Under the pieces are notes generated by a model. It was not told where the DNA came from and made no database searches. It was given only the letters and a program-made list of their open reading frames with translations. From positions 3,782,001 through 3,846,000 of the forward strand of contig NZ_CP114285.2 of the NCBI RefSeq assembly GCF_027111255.2: DNA of 64,000 nucleotides. The letters are read 5' to 3'. The number at the start of each line of letters is the position of its first letter. The stretch's first letter is position 1. Shown in pieces: positions 9,402-20,100 of the stretch. Both the position numbers and the translations under genes were made by a program. Source of the stretch: Flavobacterium flavigenum (lineage in GTDB: Bacteria > Bacteroidota > Bacteroidia > Flavobacteriales > Flavobacteriaceae).

Positions 9402-10324
9402 CCATTAATGCTAAAGGGACATATTCGAAATTTATTAAATCTGAAGCAAAACGACTTGGTTTCATTTCATGTGGGATATCCAAAGCAGGATTTCTTGAAC
9501 AAGAAGCTCCACGTTTGGAAAAATGGTTAAAAAATAATTATAATGGGCAAATGGCCTATATGGAAAATCATTTTGATAAACGTTTAGATCCAACATTATT
9601 GGTTGATGATGCCAAAAGTGTAATTTCGCTTTTACTAAATTATTACCCTGCAGAGGTTCAGAATAATGAAAGTTTCAAAATCTCAAAATATGCTTATGGG
9701 CAGGACTATCATTTTGTAATTAAAGAAAAACTCAAAGAATTTCTTCATTCAATCCAGGAAAATATAGGTGATGTTTCGGGACGTGCTTTTGTAGATTCGG
9801 CTCCTGTTTTAGATAAGGCCTGGGCAGCAAAAAGCGGTTTGGGATGGATTGGTAAAAACAGCAATTTATTAACTCAGAAAGTAGGTTCGTTTTATTTTAT
9901 TGCTGAACTTATTCTGGACTTAGATCTAGAATACGATCATACGGTAACGGATCATTGTGGTTCATGTACAGCCTGTATTGATGCCTGCCCAACACAGGCA
10001 ATAGTCGCTCCTTATGTAGTAGACGGAAGCAAATGCATCTCTTATTATACCATTGAACTTAAAGAAAATATTCCATACGAAATGAAAGGCAAATTTGATG
10101 AATGGATGTTTGGCTGCGATACCTGTCAGGATGTTTGTCCCTGGAATCGTTTTTCTAAGCCTCATGCTGAACCTTTATTTAATCCTAATCCTGAGTTGCT
10201 TTCTTTTTCCAAAAAAGACTGGATTGAAATAACGGAGGAAACTTTTCGCTCAGTTTTTAAAAATTCCCCTATTAAGAGAACTAAATTCGATGGTCTGAAG
10301 AGAAACATTAAGTTTTTGGAGTAG
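9398..10324 (+). CDS. queG: Epoxyqueuosine reductase QueG
   Basis: Cobalamin- and iron-sulfur-dependent enzyme that reduces epoxyqueuosine to queuosine in the tRNA wobble base, the last step of queuosine synthesis. It is 308 aa. It carries two ferredoxin-type 4Fe-4S motifs: Cys187/190/193/197 (CGSCTACIDAC) and Cys240/243/247 (CDTCQDVCP), with Cys213 likely completing a cluster. Asp133 in FVDSAPV corresponds to the catalytic acid of the family. It lacks the C-terminal HEAT repeats of some homologues, giving the shorter form. The start ATG overlaps the P450 stop by 4 nt (ATGA). A terminator follows. Confidence 0.94.
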   Translation: MTINAKGTYSKFIKSEAKRLGFISCGISKAGFLEQEAPRLEKWLKNNYNGQMAYMENHFDKRLDPTLLVDDAKSVISLLLNYYPAEVQNNESFKISKYAYGQDYHFVIKEKLKEFLHSIQENIGDVSGRAFVDSAPVLDKAWAAKSGLGWIGKNSNLLTQKVGSFYFIAELILDLDLEYDHTVTDHCGSCTACIDACPTQAIVAPYVVDGSKCISYYTIELKENIPYEMKGKFDEWMFGCDTCQDVCPWNRFSKPHAEPLFNPNPELLSFSKKDWIEITEETFRSVFKNSPIKRTKFDGLKRNIKFLE

Positions 10325-10355
10325 TAGTTGAAAAAAATAAAAACTTTACAGTAAG

Positions 10356-10384
10356 GTCTTTCTGGGTTAAGGAAAGACTTTTTG
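10356..10384 (+). terminator. Intrinsic terminator after queG
   Basis: Stem GTCTTTC (10356-10362) pairs with GAAAGAC (10372-10378) around a 9-nt loop and is followed by TTTTTG. It likely ends the ruvB-P450-queG transcript. Confidence 0.75.
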
Positions 10385-10581
10385 CTTTAATTTAATATTG
10401 AAACGTTGCATTTTTCACAAAAAAAAGGTTGTGAACGATTCTTTTCTTTCGGAGAATATTTCTAAATAGTTAAATGTCTTATAATGATTTAAAAATGAAT
10501 TTGTTAGATGTTAAAAAACATAGTGGCTTATCTTTTTATGTTTAATTTTTTTTAACTTTATAATCCTAAAATTTTTCAGAT

Positions 10582-11007
10582 ATGACTGTAAATCAAATAC
10601 TAAACGCGAAAGGAAAAAATGTTTATTCCGTACGTTCAACAACAACTGTTTATGATGCATTGAAAGTAATGGGTGAAAAAAATATAGGGGCTATTCTGAT
10701 TATCGATGGTTCTGAGTTAAAAGGAATATTGTCTGAAAGGGATTATGCACGAAAAATTGTTTTAAAGGATAAATCATCAAAAGAAACTTTAGTTGATGAA
10801 ATCATGGAAAGCACTGTTTTTACAGTTAAACTTTCGGATAATTTAGAAAATTGTATGGAACTTATGAGTACAAAAAGAATACGACACCTTCCGGTTTTAG
10901 AAAATGAAATTGTTGTAGGTATAATTTCGATTAGTGATGTTGTAAAAGCTATTATCGAATTGCAGAAGGATACGATAAATCATCTTAACTCTTATATTTC
11001 TCAATAA
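10582..11007 (+). CDS. CBS-domain protein (tandem CBS pair)
   Basis: Cytosolic 141-aa protein made almost entirely of two CBS domains (about residues 10-65 and 75-130), including the recurrent GILSERDYARKI and VGIISISDVVKAI ends. Tandem CBS pairs bind adenosine nucleotides and act as energy or redox sensors. No catalytic domain is attached, so it may regulate a partner in trans. It stands alone, with terminators on both sides (after queG and at 11031), and its nearest neighbour is maeB. A near-consensus -7 box (TAACTTTA) lies about 20 nt upstream. The specific ligand and target are unknown. Confidence 0.88.
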   Translation: MTVNQILNAKGKNVYSVRSTTTVYDALKVMGEKNIGAILIIDGSELKGILSERDYARKIVLKDKSSKETLVDEIMESTVFTVKLSDNLENCMELMSTKRIRHLPVLENEIVVGIISISDVVKAIIELQKDTINHLNSYISQ

Positions 11008-11030
11008 GAATTTAAATAATAAAAATTTAT

Positions 11031-11064
11031 AAATAGTCCGAAATGTATCGGGCTATTTTTTTAT
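11031..11064 (+). terminator. Intrinsic terminator after the CBS gene
   Basis: Stem AAATAGTCCGA (11031-11041) pairs with TCGGGCTATTT (11048-11058, one G-T pair) around a 6-nt loop and is followed by a T run. Confidence 0.85.
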
Positions 11065-11127
11065 CCAAAATTTAAACATTTTTAGTAAAAGTATGCTCAA
11101 AAACAAACAGTTTTATTTCAAGTCTTA

Positions 11128-11135
11128 TATCTTTG
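11128..11135 (+). promoter_or_regulatory. -7 promoter element for maeB
   Basis: TATCTTTG matches TAnnTTTG and lies 26 nt before the maeB ATG. The -33 side is weak (TTTT near 11111). Confidence 0.6.
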
Positions 11136-11161
11136 TGAGAATATAATTAAATTGAAAACGA

Positions 11162-13453
11162 ATGAATAAAGAGACAAAAAGAAGAGAAGCATTAGTATAT
11201 CATGCAGAACCAACTCCAGGGAAAATTCAGGTAGTTCCAACTAAAAAATATGCAACTCAGAGAGACTTGTCTCTGGCTTATTCGCCTGGAGTTGCAGAAC
11301 CATGTTTAGAAATCGCAGCAAATCCTGAAGATGTTTATAAATACACAGCAAAAGGAAATTTAGTAGCTGTAATTTCAAACGGGACAGCCGTTTTAGGTTT
11401 GGGAGATATAGGTCCTGAAGCAGGAAAACCGGTAATGGAAGGAAAAGGTTTGCTTTTTAAAATTTTCTCTGATATTGATGTTTTCGATATTGAAATCGGA
11501 ACAAAAGATGTTGAAGAGTTTATTCAGACTGTAAAGAATATTGCCCCAACTTTTGGAGGAATTAATCTAGAAGATATAAAAGCCCCTGAATCTTTCGAAA
11601 TAGAAAGAAGACTGATCGAGGAGTTAGATATTCCGGTAATGCATGACGATCAGCATGGAACCGCTATTATTTCTTCTGCTGCCTTAATTAATGCACTTGA
11701 ACTCGCAGGAAAAAAAGCTGAAGATATAAAAGTTGTAGTTTCAGGAGCCGGATCTGCTGCTATAGCCTGTACGGATTTATATGTTTTGCTTGGTGTAAAA
11801 GTTGAGAATGTTTTAATGTTCAACAGTAAAGGACTTTTAACAAAAGATAATCCTTCGCTTTCAGAGTTGCAGTTGAAATATGCTGTGGATGGTGCTAAAA
11901 TTGATTTAGCAGAAGCTGTAAAAGATGCAGACGTTTTCATAGGATTATCTTCAGGAAATATTTTATCGGCTGAGATGTTATTGTCAATGGCCGAAAGTCC
12001 AATTGTTTTTGCGATGGCAAATCCAAATCCTGAAATTGATTATAATTTAGCTGTCGAAACCCGCAAGGATGTAATTATGGCTACGGGCCGTTCAGATTTT
12101 CCTAATCAGGTAAATAATGTTTTAGGTTTTCCTTATATCTTTAGAGGAGCTTTGGATGTTAGGGCAACGAAAATTAATGAAGCTATGAAAATGGCAGCCG
12201 TAAAAGCACTGGCTTCATTAGCGAAACAATCTGTACCAGAACAGGTTAATGTGGCTTACGGTGCAACAAAATTAGGTTTTGGCCGTGAATATATTATTCC
12301 GAAGCCATTTGACCCAAGATTGATTGCAGTAGTTGCGCCCGCTGTTGCAAAAGCAGCTATAGAATCAGGCGTTGCCAAAAATCCGATTACAGACTGGGCA
12401 GCTTATGAAGAAAAGCTTTTGGAACGTTTGGGCAATGATAATAAGATGGTTCGTTTGATTACAAACCGTGCAAAAATGGATCCGAAACGAGTGGTTTTTG
12501 CTGAGGCAGAACATTTGAATGTGTTAAAAGCAGCTCAGATTGTTTACGAAGAAGGTATTGGTTTTCCAATTCTATTAGGGAATAAAGAAATTATTTTAGA
12601 ACTTAAAAAGGAATTAGGTTTTGATGCCGATGTTGAAATAATCGATCCTAAGACAAATGAAGAAGAAGAAAGGCGCAACAGATTTGCAAATTCATATTGG
12701 GAGACAAGAGAAAGGAGAGGGGTTTCTTTGCTGGATGCTCAGAGATTTATGCGCGAAAGAAATTATTTTGCAGCAATGTTGGTTAACGAAGGTGAAGCAG
12801 ACGGTTTGGTTACAGGATATTCAAGAAGTTATCCAAGTGTTGTAAAACCAATGATGCAGTTAATTGAAAAAGCACAAGGTGCATCTCTTGTTGCTACTAC
12901 AAATATGATGCTTACAGCACGTGGTCCAATGTTTTTGGCTGATACAGCAATAAACATTAATCCATCTGCGGATGATTTGGTTAATATTGCGATTATGACT
13001 GCTAAAACGGCTAAAATGTTTGGTATAGAGCCTGTTATTGCAATGGTCTCTTATTCAAATTTTGGATCATCGATTCATGAAAATGCTTCAAAAGTAAGGG
13101 AAGCTGTTGCATATTTGCATAAAAATCATCCGGATATGATTGTTGATGGCGAAATTCAGGCCGACTTTGCTTTGAATCCGGAAATGCTTAAGGAGAAATT
13201 TCCTTTCTCTAAATTAGCAGGAAAAAAAGTCAATACCTTGGTTTTTCCTAATCTGGAATCAGCAAACATTACATATAAAATGCTAAAAGAGCTGTATAAG
13301 GTAAATTCTATCGGACCAATCATGATGGGAATGGGAAAACCGGTTCATATTTTTCAACTAGGTGCAAGTGTTGAAGAGATGGTAAATATGGCAGCAATTG
13401 CAGTTATTGATGCTCAGGGAAAAGAATTGAAGAAAATCAAACTAGGGAAATAA
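11162..13453 (+). CDS. maeB: NADP-dependent malic enzyme with C-terminal phosphotransacetylase-like domain
   Basis: Cytosolic enzyme that converts malate to pyruvate and CO2 with reduction of NADP, giving NADPH. It is 763 aa, the length of the MaeB fusion family. Residues about 1-425 are the malic enzyme: SLAYSPGVAEPC near the start, the metal/substrate region VMHDDQHGTAI, and the Rossmann motif VVSGAGSAAIA. Residues about 430-763 resemble phosphate acetyltransferase (VFAEAEHLNVLKAA, EADGLVTGYSRSYPSV, QADFALNPEM). In characterised homologues this domain is regulatory, binding acetyl-CoA, rather than catalytic. It has its own -7 box and the gene stands alone. Confidence 0.95.
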   Translation: MNKETKRREALVYHAEPTPGKIQVVPTKKYATQRDLSLAYSPGVAEPCLEIAANPEDVYKYTAKGNLVAVISNGTAVLGLGDIGPEAGKPVMEGKGLLFKIFSDIDVFDIEIGTKDVEEFIQTVKNIAPTFGGINLEDIKAPESFEIERRLIEELDIPVMHDDQHGTAIISSAALINALELAGKKAEDIKVVVSGAGSAAIACTDLYVLLGVKVENVLMFNSKGLLTKDNPSLSELQLKYAVDGAKIDLAEAVKDADVFIGLSSGNILSAEMLLSMAESPIVFAMANPNPEIDYNLAVETRKDVIMATGRSDFPNQVNNVLGFPYIFRGALDVRATKINEAMKMAAVKALASLAKQSVPEQVNVAYGATKLGFGREYIIPKPFDPRLIAVVAPAVAKAAIESGVAKNPITDWAAYEEKLLERLGNDNKMVRLITNRAKMDPKRVVFAEAEHLNVLKAAQIVYEEGIGFPILLGNKEIILELKKELGFDADVEIIDPKTNEEEERRNRFANSYWETRERRGVSLLDAQRFMRERNYFAAMLVNEGEADGLVTGYSRSYPSVVKPMMQLIEKAQGASLVATTNMMLTARGPMFLADTAININPSADDLVNIAIMTAKTAKMFGIEPVIAMVSYSNFGSSIHENASKVREAVAYLHKNHPDMIVDGEIQADFALNPEMLKEKFPFSKLAGKKVNTLVFPNLESANITYKMLKELYKVNSIGPIMMGMGKPVHIFQLGASVEEMVNMAAIAVIDAQGKELKKIKLGK

Positions 13454-13491
13454 CAGGGTTTATACGGTTGTTAATGTTGTCTTAAATTTAG

Positions 13492-13499
13492 TATATTTG
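13492..13499 (+). promoter_or_regulatory. -7 promoter element for ruvA-sprA
   Basis: TATATTTG matches TAnnTTTG; TTG at 13468-13470 is a possible -33 box, 21 nt upstream. It lies 17 nt before the ruvA ATG. No clear promoter lies between ruvA and sprA, so sprA may depend on it. Confidence 0.65.
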
Positions 13500-13516
13500 A
13501 CCCCACAAATAATATT

Positions 13517-14098
13517 ATGATAGCACATTTGCAGGGTAAATTGGTGGAGAAAAATCCAACAGAGGTAATTATTGATTGTGCAGGGGTTGGATATCAGGTT
13601 AATATCTCGCTGCATACTTTTTCATTACTTCCAAATACTGATTTTATAAAATTATATACGCATCTTCTAATCAAAGAAGATGCGCATACTTTATATGGTT
13701 TTGTAGAAAAGTCTGAAAGAGAAATATTTAGAATGCTTATATCTGTTTCCGGAATTGGGGCTAATATTGCCAGGACGATGCTTTCATCTATAGATCCGAA
13801 GCAAATTATCAATGCAATTGCTTCAGGAGATGTTGGTGTTATTCAGTCTATTAAGGGCATTGGTAATAAAACGGCTCAAAGAGTCATATTGGATTTGAAA
13901 GAAAAAGTCTTAAAATTATATGATTTGGATGAAGTTTCTGTTGTTCAAAACAATACAAACCGAGATGAAGCGTTATCTGCTTTAGAAGTTTTAGGTTTTG
14001 TTAGAAAGGCATCTGAAAAAGTTGTTGAGAAAATTGTAAAAGAAGATCCGGACGCTACTGTAGAAACCATTATCAAAAAAGCTTTAAAAGCTTTATAA
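13517..14098 (+). CDS. ruvA: Holliday junction DNA-binding protein RuvA
   Basis: RuvA forms the tetramer that grips the four-way junction and positions RuvB. It is 193 aa, the usual size. It begins with the OB-fold (MIAHLQGKLVEKNPTEVIIDCAG), followed by tandem helix-hairpin-helix motifs (ISVSGIGANIARTMLS and IQSIKGIGNKTAQRVI) and a C-terminal three-helix domain that contacts RuvB (EALSALEVLGF). The gene ends 25 nt before the sprA start, with no terminator between. The ruvA-sprA pairing is a Flavobacterium arrangement and does not imply a functional link. Confidence 0.96.
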   Translation: MIAHLQGKLVEKNPTEVIIDCAGVGYQVNISLHTFSLLPNTDFIKLYTHLLIKEDAHTLYGFVEKSEREIFRMLISVSGIGANIARTMLSSIDPKQIINAIASGDVGVIQSIKGIGNKTAQRVILDLKEKVLKLYDLDEVSVVQNNTNRDEALSALEVLGFVRKASEKVVEKIVKEDPDATVETIIKKALKAL

Positions 14099-14123
14099 AT
14101 TACTATTAAGACACTTGAATTGT

Positions 14124-17100
14124 ATGCGTAAAATTTTACTTTTTTTACTGGTTTTATTTTGTGGCAATGCTTTGCATGCACAGGTAAATCCAACAATTCA
14201 GGATACTACTAAAACAGGATTTTCTGTTGGAAAACTAGAATTAGAAAATCCCCCAAGCGTACTTTCCGGGTACAAATACGATCCTGCCACAGACCGTTAT
14301 ATTTATACGAGTTCTGTTGATGGTTTTTCTATTGATTATCCACTGGTTTTAACCCCAAAACAATACGAAGATTTACTGCTTAAGGAATCCAGAAGAAATT
14401 ATTTCAGGCAAAAAATGATCGCTGTTGACGGGAAAAAAGCAGGTAGTGAAAACGCAAAAAAAGATTTATTGCCAAGATATTATATTAATTCGAGCCTTTT
14501 TGAATCTATTTTTGGAAGTAATACAATTGATGTAAAGCCCACAGGATCAGTTGAAATGGACTTGGGATTACGATATAGCAAACAGGATAATCCTTCATTT
14601 TCGCCAAGAAACAGATCAAGTCTTACTTTTGATTTTGACCAAAGAATAAGTATGAGCTTAATGGGGAAGGTAGGTACCAGATTAGAAGTAAATGCTAATT
14701 ATGATACCCAATCTACATTTGCTTTTCAAAATCTTTTCAAACTTGCTTATACTCCAACAGAGGATGATATTATTCAGAAAGTAGAAGTAGGTAACGTGAG
14801 TATGCCTTTAAACAGTACTTTAATTCGTGGGGCACAGAGTTTATTTGGTGTTAAGACACAGCTTCAATTTGGAAAAACAACTGTTACAGGAGTTTTCTCT
14901 GAGCAGAAATCGCAAACAAAAAGTATAGTTGCTGAAGGTGGCGGAACAATTCAGAACTTTGATTTATACGCACTGGATTACGACAATGACAGGCACTTCT
15001 TCTTATCACAATATTTTAGAAATAAATACGATGCTTCACTTAGAAATTACCCTTTTATTGACAGTCGTGTGCAAATTACCAGACTGGAAGTTTGGGTGAC
15101 AAACAAACAAAATCGTGTAAGTACAACAAGTAATAATTTGCGAAACATTATTGCACTTCAGGATTTGGGAGAAGCACAGCTTACAGGATTGCCTGATTCT
15201 GAAGTCGTTGTTATAAATCCTTCAACGGGTTTTTTTAATACTAATAAGCCTGTTGATTCACCTACAGATAATGAAAACAATAAATATGATCCGGCTGCAA
15301 TTGGTCAGCCTGGATCATATTTAAATTCAAACATTAGAGAAATTGTTACTGCAAAAAATGGTTTTAATAATGCCGACCCTAACAGAAGTGAAGGAAGGGA
15401 TTATTCAGTCCTTGAAAATGCCAGAAAATTAACCCCAAACGAATATACTTTTAATCCTCAGTTAGGTTATATTTCATTACAGCAGCGTTTGGCGAATGAT
15501 GAGATTTTAGCAGTAGCCTATGAATATACTGTTGGAGGAGTAGTATATCAGGTAGGGGAGTTTGGTAGCGATGGAGTTGATGGTACAGTAGTGACAGGAA
15601 GTTCTCAAAATAACAATCAGGCCGTTATCACACAAAGTCTCATTTTGAAAATGCTGAAAAGCAGTTTAACGAATGTTAATAATCCTGTCTGGAACCTGAT
15701 GATGAAAAACATCTATCAGATACCCGGGGCTTATCAGATAAAACAAGACGATTTTAGATTTAATATCCTTTATACTGATCCGTCACCAATCAATTATATT
15801 TCACCGGTTGATACTGCAAATCCTTTTCCTTCTAATCCAACCGCAGGTAATGAAGTAAAAGATACACCATTATTGAAAGTTTTCAATCTGGATAGATTAA
15901 ATTACAATAATGATCCGCAGGCAGGTGGAGATGGTTTCTTTGATTATCTGCAAGGCATTACTTTTGATGCGCAAAACGGACGAATTATTTTTACTACCAA
16001 AGAACCATTTGGAAAGTTATTATTTGATAAATTAAACACAGGTGCTGCTGGAGAAAATTATAATGATCCTTCTACTTATAATCCGAACCAGAGGAAATAT
16101 GTGTTTAGGAATATGTATCGGACTACACAGTCTGGGGCTTTACAGGACAGTGATAAAAATAAGTTTTTATTAAGAGGAAAATATAAATCATCCGGAAGTG
16201 ATGGAATTCCAATTGGCGCCTTTAATGTTCCGCAAGGTTCTGTGGTAGTTACTGCCGGTGGAAGAGTTTTGGTTGAAGGGATTGATTATAGCGTCGATTA
16301 TCAGTTGGGAAGAGTGCAGATTCTGGATGCGTCTTTGCAGGCTTCAAATACACCAATAGAAGTTTCCTTAGAGAATAATTCTGTTTTTGGTCAACAGACA
16401 AGAAGGTTTATGGGATTCAATGTTGAGCATAAAATTTCAGATAAATTTCTTATTGGTGGAACCTATTTGAAGATGACAGAAAGACCATTTACTCAAAAAT
16501 CGAGTTATGGGCAGGAATCTGTAAATAATACAATTTTCGGATTTAATGGAAATTATTCTACAGAAATTCCATTTTTCACCAGATTAGTAAATAAACTGCC
16601 AAATATTGATACAGATGTGCCTTCAACCCTTTCGATAAGAGGAGAAGTTGCTTTTTTAAAACCGGATGCCCCAAAAGCAAGTGATTTTGAGGGAGAAGCT
16701 ACTATATATGTAGATGATTTTGAGGGGTCACAATCTACTGTGGATATGCGATCTGCTTACGCCTGGAGCCTTGCCTCTACGCCATTTATTAATTCTGATA
16801 CAGATACTACTTTTGGTGCAGACTCCAATACTCTTAGTTATGGGCATAAAAGAGCTAAACTCGCATGGTATTCTATAGATCCTATTTTTTACACACAAAA
16901 ACCATCCGGAATATCAAATGACGATTTGTCTTTAAATACTACAAGGAGAATTTACAGCAAAGAATTATATCCAAACACAGATATTGCGCAAGGTCAATTA
17001 CAGGTAATTAATACGCTTGATTTGAGTTATTATCCTTCAGAAAGAGGACCTTATAATAACAATCCAACTTTTGGTTCAGATCCTGTAAATGGTAATTTTG

Positions 17101-20100
17101 GAGGGATTATGCGTTCTTTAAATTCAACCAATTTTGAACAAAGCAATGTCGAGTATATTCAATTTTGGATACTCGATCCTTATGTAGGAAATGCATCAGC
17201 ACAGCCTTCTAATGTCGGAAAAATATATTTTAATTTAGGAGAAGTATCAGAAGATATTTTAAAAGACGGAAGAAAACAATATGAAAACGGACTTGGACCG
17301 GATCAGTTAGTAGTTAAGCCAATTTGGGGAGATGTTCCGGCTTCGCAATCCTTAATTTATGCTTTTGATAATAATACCGGAAACAGAACCAATCAGGACG
17401 TAGGTTTAGATGGTCTTCCTAATGGAAGGGAAGGTGCCATTTATACTAATTATGCTGCAGAATCAGATCCAGCAGCTGACGATTACACCTATTTCTTAAA
17501 CACAACCGGAGGTGTTCAGGATCGATATAAAAAGTATAATGGCGTTGAAGGAAACTCTCCTGTAGATATAAATGATGCAAATCGAGGATCAACAACTTTG
17601 CCTGATGTCGAAGATATTAATCGTGACAATACTATGAATACAATCAATGCATATTATGAATATAGTATTGATGTTAAACCTGGTATGGCTATTGGGCAAA
17701 ATTATATTACTGATATTAAAGTGGTAAATAATGTTGAATTACCTAATGGAGGCAGTACGACAGCAAGATGGATCCAGTTTAAAATACCGGTTGCACAACC
17801 TCAAAATACTATTGGAAATATCTCTGATTTCAGGTCTATACGGTTTATGAGAATGTTTATGACGGGCTTTAATGATCAGGTTACAGTACGTTTTGGAGCA
17901 TTAGATTTAGTCAGAGGAGAGTGGAGGAGATATGAAGGAACTATGGATAAAGCTGATACCGATCCAACTAATGACGGAACTGATTTTGATGTACAGGCAG
18001 TAAATATTCAGGAAAACAGTACGAAATGCCCCGTAAATTATGTTATGCCGCCAAATGTTCAAAGAGAACAATTGTACAATAATAATACGGTTATCAATCA
18101 AAATGAACAATCATTAGCATTACGTGTTTCTGGTAACGGATTAGAAGCGCAGGATTCAAGAGCTGCATTTAAAAATGTCAGTATTGATATGCGTCAGTAT
18201 AAAAAACTGAAAATGTTTCTTCATGCTGAATCTCTCGAGGGTGAAGCAAGTGTTGCAGACAATGAAATGGTAGCCTTTATTCGATTTGGAAATGATTTTA
18301 CAGAAAACTTCTATCAGGTAGAAATTCCGTTAAAAGTAACTGTCACTGGAGGTGGCTGTAGTATAAATCCTGACTTGGTTTGGCCACAAGCAAATGAAAT
18401 GAACCTGGCACTTGATTTACTCACCAGGATGAAAATTAAAGGGATGAGTGTCAATATTAATTCTCCTAAGCGTGATATAAACGGGATTTATTATCCAGAT
18501 GAAGATGGAGATATCAATGGTGATGTAAATTCAAGAGATGGGGACAGTAGGTTGAGATTAGGTATTAAAGGAAATCCTAATTTTGGTTTGGTCCGAAATT
18601 TAATGGTGGGGATCAAAAATGGTAATACCGTTGATAAAAGAATAAAAGGGGAAGTGTGGTTCAATGAGCTTCGTTTGTCTGATATGGAAAACAAAGGTGG
18701 TATGGCGGCCATATTGAACGTGGATACGAATATGGCCGATTTTGCTACAGTTTCAGCAACCGGTCGTAAAAGCACAATTGGTTTTGGATCTATTGAAGAA
18801 GGTGCAAATGAAAGAGACCGTGAAGATATCCAGCAATATAATATTGTTACGAATTTGAATTTAGGAAAATTACTTCCTCCAAAATGGGGTATAAACCTTC
18901 CGTTTAATTATGCAATTGGAGAAGAAGTGATTACGCCTGAATATGATCCCTTTAATCAAGATATTAGGTTGAAACAATTGCTTGATGAAACCACAGATCA
19001 GGCTCAAAAAGATAATATTAAAAACAGGGCTATAGATTATACCAAACGCAAAAGTATAAATTTTATAGGTGTTAGAAAGGACAGGGCACCTGAACAAAAG
19101 TCACATGTTTATGATGTTGAGAATTTTACTTTCTCTCAATCTTACAATCAGGTTGAACGTCATGATTATGAAATCGAGGATTATGAGGATGAACAGTCAA
19201 ATTCATCTGTAAATTATGCTTATACATTTCAGCCAAAAGAAATAACTCCTTTCAAGCAGACCAAATTCATGAAAAAAAGTGAATATTGGAAACTGTTAAG
19301 CGATTTCAATTTTAATTATTTACCATCTAATATTTCTTTTAATAGTAATATTATCAGACAAAGTAATCGCCAGCAATTCAGACAGGTTGAAGATGTCCAG
19401 GGAATTGGCCTTGATGCGCTTTACAGAAGAAATTTTGCACATAATTATCAATATGGATTCGGTTTCAATCTGACTAAATCTTTAAAATTAAATTATACGG
19501 CATCCTCAAATAACATTGTTAAAAACTTTCTGAATGATGACAATACTCCGAAAGAAGATTTTAGCATTTGGGATGATTATTTTGATCTTGGAACACCAAA
19601 TCAGCATACACAACAGCTGGTTTTAAATTATGATATTCCAATTAACAAAGTGCCTGTCCTTAGTTTTATAAAAGCCAATTATTCTTACACTGCAGATTAC
19701 AACTGGCAGCGTTCTTCAACTGCGTTATCACAATACGAAGAAGAAAATCCAGATGGGTCTTTTACAACATATGATTTAGGTAATACGATTCAGAATGCGA
19801 ATTCAAATACTTTAAGTACCACTTTTAATATGACTACTTTGTATAAGTATTTAGGTTTGACGACACCCGGATCTAAAAAAGCAGCAAAAACAAAACCTGC
19901 AGGACCACCAAAACCAGGGGAAAAAGTAGTGAATACCAATAAAGCACAGACAACGAGAAGTCCGTTTTATGATGGTTTAATTGGGGTTTTGACCAGCGTT
20001 AAAAATATTCAGATAAATTATACAGAAAACAGCGGAACAGTCTTGCCAGGTTACACTCCCGGGATAGGGTTTTTAGGGACCTCTAAACCAACGTTAGGAT